From contig OZ244957.1 of assembly GCA_965222535.1 (NCBI GenBank), forward strand, positions 2,356,001 to 2,420,000: DNA of 64,000 bases, read 5' to 3'. Positions within the stretch are counted from its first letter, which is position 1, and the number at the start of each line of letters is the position of its first letter. Positions 57,856-64,000 of the stretch are shown here, piece by piece. The position numbers were made by a program, and so were the translations under genes. This DNA is from G965222535 sp965222535 (GTDB lineage: Bacteria; Pseudomonadota; Gammaproteobacteria; HK1). A model generated the notes under the pieces. That model did no database searches and was not told the DNA's origin. It saw only the letters and a program-made list of their open reading frames with translations.

Positions 57856-59643
57856 TCAGTATACCCGCTGCTTGGGGGGGATGACGTCTACCTCGTCGCT
57901 GCCGGTATACATGTGTACGGGGCGATAATCGATGGTCGGTTGTTGCCCGGATGGGTACCAGATTAACGAGTGCTTCATCCACGTGGCATCGTCGCGTTCG
58001 GGGTAGTCCTCGCGTGCGTGAGCACCACGGCTTTCAGTGCGGTTGATGGCGGCGTATAGGGTGGTTACCGCTTGCGCCAACAAGTTATCGAGCTCTAGGG
58101 TTTCGGCTAGGTCGGAGTTCCAGATAAGACTGCGATCGGTAACTTTGACATGATCGAAACGGGCGGCAACGGCGCTGATTAGGCGACAACCTTCAGCCAG
58201 CGAGTCGTGAGTGCGGAATACTGCGGCGTTGCGCTGCATGGTGTGTTGCATCTGCATGCGAATATCGGCGGTTGGTTCGGTCCCAGCGGCATGACGCAGG
58301 CGATCAAAGCGCGCCACGATGGCATCGCTGACATGTGCCGACAACGCTGGATGCGTGCGTTGCGATTTGATCAAGGCAGCGCAGCGTTTGGCGGCGGCGC
58401 GCCCGAAAACCACCAAATCAAGCAGCGAATTTGAACCTAGGCGGTTAGCGCCGTGCACCGATACGCAGGCGGCTTCACCGATGGCCATCAACCCTGGCAC
58501 AGCATGGTCTGGATCGCCGTTGTGCAGCGTTACCACCTCGCCGTGGAAATTGGTCGGGATGCCTCCCATGTTGTAATGCACCGTTGGCAGTACCGGAATC
58601 GGCTCTTTTGTGACATCAACACCGGCAAAGATGCGAGCGGTTTCGGAAATTCCCGGTAGCCGTTCCTGCAATACATCAGGCCCAAGGTGCTCAAGGTGGA
58701 GGTGAATATGATCGCCTTCGGGACCGACGCCGCGACCTTCGCGGATCTCGATCGTCATCGCCCGGCTGACCACGTCGCGTGAAGCCAAGTCTTTAGCGCT
58801 CGGGGCGTAGCGCGGCATGAAGCGCTCGCCTTCAGCATTGGTCAGATAGCCCCCTTCGCCGCGGGCACCCTCAGTGATCAAACAGCCGGAGCCGTACACG
58901 CCGGTCGGATGGAATTGCACGAACTCCATGTCTTGCAACGGGTAACCGGCGCGCAGCACCATTGCTGAGCCATCGCCGGTGCAGGTGTGAGCCGAAGTGC
59001 AGGAGAAGTAAGTGCGTCCATAGCCGCCGGTAGCCAGCACCGTTATCTGCGCGCGAAAGCGATGCAGCGTGCCATCGTCAAGATTCCATGCCATCACCCC
59101 ACGGCAGCAACCATCTTCCATCAGCAGATCTATTGCGAAGTATTCAATAAAGAATGCAGCGTTATGTTTCAGGCTCTGCTGGTATAGCGTATGCAGAATC
59201 GCATGGCCGGTGCGATCGGCGGCAGCACACGTGCGTTGGGCGATGCCCTCGCCATAATGCGTTGTCATGCCGCCAAACGGACGTTGGTAGATGCGTCCAT
59301 CTTCGGTGCGGGAAAATGGCACCCCGTAGTGTTCCAGTTCGATCACCGCTGGGATGGCTTCGCGGCACATGTAGGCGATCGCATCCTGGTCGCCGAGCCA
59401 GTCGGAGCCTTTGACGGTGTCGTACATATGCCAGCGCCAATCGTCTTCGCTGATATTGCCAAGCGCAGCGCTGATTCCCCCTTGGGCGGCGACAGTGTGA
59501 CTACGGGTCGGAAACAGTTTGCTGATGCACGCAGTTGACAAGCCCTCGGCGGCGATCCCCAAGGTTGCGCGTAAGCCGGCACCGCCGGCACCAATGACGA
59601 TGACGTCGTATTTATGATCGATCACGGAATAGGCAGAAGACAT
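57856..59643 (-). CDS. sdhA: Succinate dehydrogenase flavoprotein subunit
   Basis: FAD subunit of respiratory complex II, oxidising succinate to fumarate. The 595 residues match the family. VIGAGGAGLRATLGIAAEG binds FAD, PTRSHTVAAQGGISAALGN contains the His that carries covalent FAD, FVQFHPTGVYGSG and GEGGYLTNAEGERFM are substrate-side blocks, and GANRLGSNSLLDLVVFGRAA closes the FAD domain. It follows sdhD after two bases. sdhB, normally the next gene, is missing; the iron-sulfur subunit must be encoded elsewhere if complex II works. Confidence 0.97.
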   Translation of the reverse strand: MSSAYSVIDHKYDVIVIGAGGAGLRATLGIAAEGLSTACISKLFPTRSHTVAAQGGISAALGNISEDDWRWHMYDTVKGSDWLGDQDAIAYMCREAIPAVIELEHYGVPFSRTEDGRIYQRPFGGMTTHYGEGIAQRTCAAADRTGHAILHTLYQQSLKHNAAFFIEYFAIDLLMEDGCCRGVMAWNLDDGTLHRFRAQITVLATGGYGRTYFSCTSAHTCTGDGSAMVLRAGYPLQDMEFVQFHPTGVYGSGCLITEGARGEGGYLTNAEGERFMPRYAPSAKDLASRDVVSRAMTIEIREGRGVGPEGDHIHLHLEHLGPDVLQERLPGISETARIFAGVDVTKEPIPVLPTVHYNMGGIPTNFHGEVVTLHNGDPDHAVPGLMAIGEAACVSVHGANRLGSNSLLDLVVFGRAAAKRCAALIKSQRTHPALSAHVSDAIVARFDRLRHAAGTEPTADIRMQMQHTMQRNAAVFRTHDSLAEGCRLISAVAARFDHVKVTDRSLIWNSDLAETLELDNLLAQAVTTLYAAINRTESRGAHAREDYPERDDATWMKHSLIWYPSGQQPTIDYRPVHMYTGSDEVDVIPPKQRVY

Positions 59644-59645
59644 AA

Positions 59646-60026
59646 TCAGTCACCAAAGCTGATGCTCAGTATGGATACGATAGAGGTCAGCGCACACAGC
59701 ACGAGCGTTAGTCTGACCGCTATCAAGGTGGCGATTTTCACCCCTTCGCCATGAATATAATCTTCGATGATGACCTGCATGCCTAAATGGGCGTGATACA
59801 GCAAGGTGCTGACAAAGGCGATCATCAGGGCCACCTGCAACGGTGACGCCAGCCAGCCCACCGCCGCTCGATAGCCACCTGCGCAGACACATACAAGCAT
59901 CACGCCAAACCATGCACTTAGCGGTATCAGCGCGACCGCGGTCAGCCGCTGCAACCACCAATGTGCCACGCCGGATTTGGCGCTGCCAAGGCCCTGTACC
60001 TGAGACAATGAGGAACGATAGTTCAT
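59646..60026 (-). CDS. sdhD: Succinate dehydrogenase membrane anchor SdhD
   Basis: 126 residues with three membrane segments (LTAVALIPLSAWFGVMLV; SPLQVALMIAFVSTLLYHAH; TLIAVRLTLVLCALTSIVSI). SGVAHWWLQRLTAVALIPLS and HLGMQVIIEDY are family signatures; the latter holds the quinone/heme-side residues. Together with SdhC it anchors SdhA/B and carries heme b. It starts 4 bases after sdhC and ends 2 bases before sdhA. Confidence 0.94.
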   Translation of the reverse strand: MNYRSSLSQVQGLGSAKSGVAHWWLQRLTAVALIPLSAWFGVMLVCVCAGGYRAAVGWLASPLQVALMIAFVSTLLYHAHLGMQVIIEDYIHGEGVKIATLIAVRLTLVLCALTSIVSILSISFGD

Positions 60027-60030
60027 GTGG

Positions 60031-60414
60031 TCATCCTCCGCTGGTCAGTATCACTATCCACAGTCCTGCCGCCATCACTGCTGAGACAATTACAACGGCG
60101 ATGCCGCTGCGCTGCATCGAGGCGAGCTCAAACCCTTTGCCTGCATCCCAGAACAGGTGGCGAACTCCATTGCAAAAATGATAACAAAAGGCGAGTGTTA
60201 CAAGAAATAAAACAAGCATCCCGAGCCACGAGCTGAATACCGCTTGCGCTGTGGCGTAGCTGTCTTCGCCACCCGCTAGAGCGAGTAGCCAATACGCCAG
60301 CAACAACGCGCTGACACTCAACAACCCGCCCGTAATGCGATGCAGGATCGACAGTACTGAGGTGATTTGTGGGCGATATATTTGCAGATGTGGTGATAGT
60401 GGTCTGGTGGTCAT
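60031..60414 (-). CDS. sdhC: Succinate dehydrogenase cytochrome b556 subunit SdhC
   Basis: 127 residues. RPLSPHLQIYRPQITSVLSI followed by LHRITG is the classical SdhC signature (heme/quinone region), and FCYHFCNGVRHLFWDAGKGF holds the axial-ligand His. Three membrane segments are visible. The ATG at 60414 has GAGGGG about 8 bases upstream; the ORF runs further up through a dispersed repeat, which should not be counted. First gene of sdhCDA. Confidence 0.95.
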   Translation of the reverse strand: MTTRPLSPHLQIYRPQITSVLSILHRITGGLLSVSALLLAYWLLALAGGEDSYATAQAVFSSWLGMLVLFLVTLAFCYHFCNGVRHLFWDAGKGFELASMQRSGIAVVIVSAVMAAGLWIVILTSGG

Positions 60415-60452
60415 GCTCTTTCCCCTCGTAACAATCCAGTCAGACAGCTTAC

Positions 60453-60558
60453 AGGGAACCTCGAAAAACCTCAATGGGATGGGAGTTTGGGGGAAGGGCA
60501 CCGATCGCCTGTAGCCTAAGTTGTTGATTTATAGTCCTTCCCTCAATAGACAAGCCCG
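60453..60558 (+). repeat. Dispersed CCTCGAAAA repeat
   Basis: GGGAACCTCGAAAAACCTCA, ATGGGATGGGAGTTTGGGGG, AAGGGC, GCCTGTAGCCTAAGTTGTTG, ATTTATAGTCCTTCCCTCAA and TAGACAAGCCC. It lies between htpG and sdhC, within the sdh leader. Confidence 0.88.
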
Positions 60559-60650
60559 TTCTTGAGAAACTCGCAGATCGTGGTTTTTAAAGCTGCCCAA
60601 TGGTTAAAACATGCCGCTAATCGTTTCTTAGAAGTCAACCAAGCCGCGCA

Positions 60651-62663
60651 TTACTCGGCTTCAGGCGTGACCGCTGCTGCTGGCGGCGGCGCAGCAGGTG
60701 CTGAGGAGATCAGGCTGAGCACAATATCGTTCGTCCGTTGGACAAAAGCGGCTGGATCATCCAGGTGCCCACCTTCGCTTAAAAATGCCTGATCGAACAG
60801 CAAATGCGACCACTTGTCGCGCTGCTCAGAGCGCACTTCAAGGCGCATGTGTTGCACCAGAGGGTGCTGGATATTGACCTCAAGGACTGGTTTTGATTCG
60901 GCGATATCCTGCCCGGATGATTTTAAAATGCGCAGCATCCGCGCGCCGATTTCATGCTCACCGACCACTAGGCACGCGGGCGATCGCACCAACCGCTGCG
61001 AGGCGCGTACCCCTTTGACGCGGTCGCCCAAGGCCCTGCGAATACTCTCCAGCAGCGCGTCATCAGCAGCCGTGTTGGAGGGTGTGTCAGCGTTGGCGTT
61101 ATCTGCTGCCGTATGGTTGTCATCAGCAGCGGCATTCTTGTCAGCAATCGCATCTTCCTGCAACAACCCCTTAGCCACTGATTGCAGTGATTTACCATCG
61201 TATTCAATCAACTCGCTGACCACCCATTCGTCAATTGGATCGGTGAGCAACAGCACTTCAATGCCGTGATCGACAAAACGCTCCAGATGAGGGCTGTTAC
61301 GCGCCGTTTTGTCACTATCAGCGGTGCTATAGTAAATACGTTTCTGGTTTTCCTGCATGCGCTCCACATATTGCGCCAGCGATACGGATGGATTTCCACT
61401 GGGATCATGCGTGGAGGCAAAGCGCAGCAGTTTCTTAATCGTCTCAAGGTCATTGCTGTGGTCCGCAATGCCTTCTTTCAGCACGCGACCGAATTGTTCC
61501 CAGAATTTTTCGTATTTTTGCGGCTCGTTTTTTGCAAGACGCCCGAGCATATCCAGTACTTTCTTCACTGAGCCAGAGCGGATGGTGTCAATCTGTTTGT
61601 TCTTTTGCAACAGCTCACGCGACACATTCAATGGCAGATCAGCACAATCAATGACGCCACGCACAAAACGCAAATAAGGAGGCATCAATTCTTCCGCGTT
61701 GTCCATGATGAACACCCGCCGTACATACAACTGGATGCCGCGGTGGATGCTGCGATCCCAGAGGCCAAAGGGTGCTTTTGCGGGGATATACAACAACGAG
61801 GTATATTCCAGACGGCCCTCAATGCGACTGTGGATCCAATCTAGCGGATCCTCGAAATCGTGCGCAATATGTTTGTAAAACAATTGATACTCGCTGTCCC
61901 TGATATCGTTTTTGTTGCGCATCCATAACGCTGTTGCGTCGTTGATGGTATCTTCTTCCGGCGGTGCTGCCGCCGCGTCACTGTCTTCAGCATCGGCGTC
62001 TTTATACGGCGATGCGAGCGGCATCACCACCGGTACCGCGATGTGATCGGAATAGCGGCGGATGATTTGGCGGAGCTTCATGTCATCAATAAATTCATCG
62101 CGTACCGCTTCACGCAAATGCAGTTCGACGGTTGTCCCGCGTTGCTTGACTTCTGCTGCTGCCACGCTAAATGTGCCGTCTCCAGTTGAATGCCAATGCA
62201 CTCCCTCGCTCACCGGCAATCCAGCGCGGCGGGAGAACACCTGCACTTGATCAGACACCATGAACGTCGAATAGAAACCAACGCCAAACTGACCAATCAA
62301 CTGTGCATCCTTGGAAGCATCTCCGCTGAGTGATTCAACAAACCGTTTGGTGCCCGATCGTGCAATCGTGCCCAGATTATGTACTATTTCATCACGGCTC
62401 ATGCCGATGCCATTATCGCTGATGCGGATGGTCGCGGCTGCTTTGTCAATCGCGACACTTATCTTGAGATCGTTGTCGCCTTCATAAAGCGTTTCGTCGG
62501 TAAGCGCATCAAAGCGCAGTCTGTCAATCGCATCGGTTCCGTTTGAGATCAACTCGCGCAGAAAAATATCTCTGCTGCTATATAACGAATTGATCATCAG
62601 ATCCAGCAACTGGCGGTTCTCAGTTTGGAAATCGTAAGTTTGTTTCTGGGAGTCGGTGTCCAT
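60651..62663 (-). CDS. htpG: Molecular chaperone HtpG (Hsp90)
   Basis: ATP-dependent Hsp90-family chaperone. From MDTDSQKQTYDFQTENRQLL it has 670 residues. The GHKL ATPase motifs are YSSRDIFLRELISNGTDAID, SDNGIGMSRDEIVHNLGTIA, and IGQFGVGFYSTFMV; the catalytic Arg loop region ADLPLNVSRELLQ is present. The C-terminal part carries an Ala/Asp/Asn-rich insertion (AADDNHTAADNANADTPSN), longer than in E. coli, between the middle and dimerisation domains. The protein ends in an Ala/Pro tail. It stands alone with repeats on both sides. Confidence 0.96.
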   Translation of the reverse strand: MDTDSQKQTYDFQTENRQLLDLMINSLYSSRDIFLRELISNGTDAIDRLRFDALTDETLYEGDNDLKISVAIDKAAATIRISDNGIGMSRDEIVHNLGTIARSGTKRFVESLSGDASKDAQLIGQFGVGFYSTFMVSDQVQVFSRRAGLPVSEGVHWHSTGDGTFSVAAAEVKQRGTTVELHLREAVRDEFIDDMKLRQIIRRYSDHIAVPVVMPLASPYKDADAEDSDAAAAPPEEDTINDATALWMRNKNDIRDSEYQLFYKHIAHDFEDPLDWIHSRIEGRLEYTSLLYIPAKAPFGLWDRSIHRGIQLYVRRVFIMDNAEELMPPYLRFVRGVIDCADLPLNVSRELLQKNKQIDTIRSGSVKKVLDMLGRLAKNEPQKYEKFWEQFGRVLKEGIADHSNDLETIKKLLRFASTHDPSGNPSVSLAQYVERMQENQKRIYYSTADSDKTARNSPHLERFVDHGIEVLLLTDPIDEWVVSELIEYDGKSLQSVAKGLLQEDAIADKNAAADDNHTAADNANADTPSNTAADDALLESIRRALGDRVKGVRASQRLVRSPACLVVGEHEIGARMLRILKSSGQDIAESKPVLEVNIQHPLVQHMRLEVRSEQRDKWSHLLFDQAFLSEGGHLDDPAAFVQRTNDIVLSLISSAPAAPPPAAAVTPEAE

Positions 62664-62700
62664 GTTTCTTTTCAGCAGATGTAAGGGGTGTTGAACATAA

Positions 62701-62828
62701 GGCACCTCGCAAGGTGCCTTGCGGGGCTTGTCTATTAGTGGAATGATTATAAATCAACGGCTTACGTTACAGATGAAGGTGCTCCTTTCCCGAACCCCCC
62801 ATCCCGTTGAGGTTCCTCAAGGTTCCCA
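62701..62828 (-). repeat. Dispersed CCTCGAAAA repeat, inverted copy with short arm
   Basis: GGCACCTCGCAAGGTGCC is a compact hairpin, followed by TTGCGGGGCTTGTCTATTAG, TGATTATAAATCAACGGCTT, ACGTTACAGATGAAGG, CCCCCCATCCCGTTGAGG and TTCCTCAAGGTTCCC. It lies just upstream of htpG. Confidence 0.88.
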
Positions 62829-62922
62829 TAAGGCATAATAATACTTCAGAGGACTTGCAGGCAAGCCGCCAGTGGGCGTTACGCCCAGCACTTGCTGATA
62901 GTGGCGCAACACGACCGCAACA

Positions 62923-62995
62923 CGCGCCCGGAAGGATTTGAACCTCCGACCCCCTGGTTCGTAGCCAGGTGCTCTATCCTCTGAGCTACGGGCGC
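62923..62995 (-). tRNA. tRNA-Arg (ACG)
   Basis: 73-base minus-strand cloverleaf. The acceptor GCGCCCG pairs with CGGGCGC, the D-arm is AGCTCAGAGGATAGAGC, and the anticodon arm CCTGG-CTACGAA-CCAGG gives ACG (decoded as inosine-modified). The T-arm is GGAGGTTCAAATCCTTC. CCA is not encoded. Confidence 0.96.
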
Positions 62996-63126
62996 AATGG
63001 GGAGACAATTATATACGCAAACAACAGCTATAGGGTACCTCGATTCAACAAGCAGATGCCCTTTAGCGAGCCTCAGATCGCATTCAGAGCATCACTTTAT
63101 TTCTCAAAGTTACGTGCGATACTGCT

Positions 63127-63456
63127 TCAATCAGGTATTCTTATATTATCGAGATCCCCTCCATTATCTAAATAATTCACCACCCATCCGGGTTTCCTGC
63201 CTTTCCCTGTCCAGGTTTCAGCGGCATTTGATGGATTCCGATAGCGCGGCACACTTTTTGTTTCGCTGCCACCCTTCGATCCTCCCAGCAGCTCATCAAG
63301 CGAGAAGCCGTGTTTTGTAGCCACGCTTTTGACTTCGTCCAAGGCTTGTCTCTTACGCCGTTTACCGTATGACTCAATTGCTTTGTTAAGGCTTCGTTGA
63401 AGCCTGACAAGTTCATCATAGGACAATTCGTTAAGATCAATACTGTCAATACTCAT
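63127..63456 (-). CDS. H-NS-family nucleoid-associated protein
   Basis: 109 residues. The N-terminal half is a short coiled coil (LNELSYDELVRLQRSLNKAI) for oligomerisation; the C-terminal half is the H-NS DNA-binding domain, with YRNPSNAAETWTGKGRKPGW the characteristic minor-groove loop (TGKGRKPGW). Such proteins silence AT-rich, horizontally gained DNA, which suits the AT-rich giant gene and the 41.7-44.5 kb cluster here. AAGGAG lies about 9 bases before the ATG. It is of the short type found in many proteobacteria, not close to E. coli H-NS. Confidence 0.94.
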   Translation of the reverse strand: MSIDSIDLNELSYDELVRLQRSLNKAIESYGKRRKRQALDEVKSVATKHGFSLDELLGGSKGGSETKSVPRYRNPSNAAETWTGKGRKPGWVVNYLDNGGDLDNIRIPD

Positions 63457-64000
63457 ATTATTATTCTCCTTAGGTCAGATACTGAAAAGGTCGCACGCTA
63501 ATAACAATGGCGCAGTCGTTATAATATAGAAAGCAATTCCAATTAGCAAGCGCAGCGAGTTTGTCGTCAGAAAATATTTGTTGAGGTGTTTTGACGCCTG
63601 AGTGTCAGAGTGAGATTTTAGTTTATCCATGATGGGGATCATTTGCGGGTCCCATTTGTATAAGTTTCATTCTGCGCAAGGCGGCGGCTTATGCCAGCAC
63701 ACTGCGCATTTACAGCTACCCAGAAGTCATGAGGCAGAATAAGAAAGTACGCAATCTGGGTGTCGATGCTAAAAGGCAACCACGCGACAGGGCGTTATTC
63801 TGGTGCTTTGCGTTATCAGAACTCAAGCTGGCATCTCGCAAAACCCGCTTCGCCAGCTTTTCGAGGTGCCAGATTATGGCGTTATACTCATGCTGTTTGA
63901 AGATACAGGAGGGGGCTATTCTTGATGATCTCGCAAAAGGTCCAGTTGCTCCTGTTTAGGTCATTACTAACGCTCATAATTAATTCGTAAAGTGTTGATA
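63457..64000. other. Intergenic region at the window end
   Basis: 544 bases with no gene recognised. It has a hairpin from the dispersed family (63829-63872), and near 63890 TACTCATGCTGTTTGAAGAT resembles the edge of the nested element at 22031. GATGATCTCGCAAAA at 63924 and what follows resemble 26493-26549. Confidence 0.6.
63829..63872. repeat. Hairpin arm of the dispersed repeat standing alone
   Basis: CTGGCATCTCGCAAAACCC and AGCTTTTCGAGGTGCCAG are near-complementary around CGCTTCGCC. The remaining blocks of the family are absent, so this is a solo terminal arm. Confidence 0.82.

Overview
The window looks like a chromosomal segment of a gammaproteobacterium. The housekeeping genes and their pairings point that way: rpsA next to ihfB, sucAB of the 2-oxoglutarate dehydrogenase complex, a four-subunit-type sdhCDA cluster, prs, dnaA, htpG, pmbA, ratA, and an H-NS of the short type. 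I cannot name a genus. The backbone is moderately GC-rich. It is broken by two AT-rich stretches (about 26-37 kb and 41.7-44.5 kb) and by many short, structured intergenic repeats.

Layout. 0-4.7 kb: end of a cobalamin operon on the minus strand (cobN, then a cut-off cobT). 5-7.7 kb: a Fic protein beside a 107-bp tandem array split by an IS481-type insertion. 7.8-15 kb, minus strand: a thioredoxin-fold DUF255 protein, dnaA, two cytochrome-oxidase-associated genes (SURF1 and partner), galE, a GPP34 protein and tRNA-Gly. 15.2-19.5 kb: a likely tungsten aldehyde:ferredoxin oxidoreductase operon (sulfur carrier, ferredoxin subunit, catalytic subunit, FAD subunit). 19.8-25.3 kb, plus strand: a BKACE enzyme overlapping a class III aminotransferase, a LOG protein, a Tle1-like lipase, and hemB. 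25.9 kb: tRNA-Cys. 26.8-35.7 kb: one 2950-codon gene of unknown function, flanked by a small non-autonomous element and the full IS5-type element it resembles. 37.6-41.7 kb: sucAB. 41.7-44.5 kb: small AT-rich genes (secreted protein, unknown protein, retropepsin-like protein), a transposase remnant and a hairpin-rich 237-bp array. 44.5-50.3 kb: an orphan TRAP solute receptor, prs, a beta-alanine-type aminotransferase and pmbA. 50.9-56 kb: rpsA with a long repeated tail, ihfB, a Kef-type antiporter and ratA. 56.3-64 kb: a zinc-ribbon rhomboid, sdhCDA without sdhB, htpG, tRNA-Arg and H-NS.

How the genes may work together. AOR oxidises aldehydes to acids or reduces acids. The BKACE plus transaminase pair, the second omega-transaminase and the TRAP receptor suggest use of amino or keto acids. 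SdhCDA and SucAB feed the TCA cycle. These links are inferred from context.

The most unusual features are (1) the giant, almost cysteine-free protein with a duplicated C-terminal module, two kinds of short tandem repeats and three Trp/Arg/Lys-rich patches; (2) a family of at least fifteen dispersed intergenic repeats bounded by CCTCGAAAA-type inverted ends, some nested or with a longer internal arm, lying at many operon borders; and (3) two different tandem arrays next to mobile-element debris. The scattered TCA genes and the missing sdhB fit a genome rearranged through such repeats.
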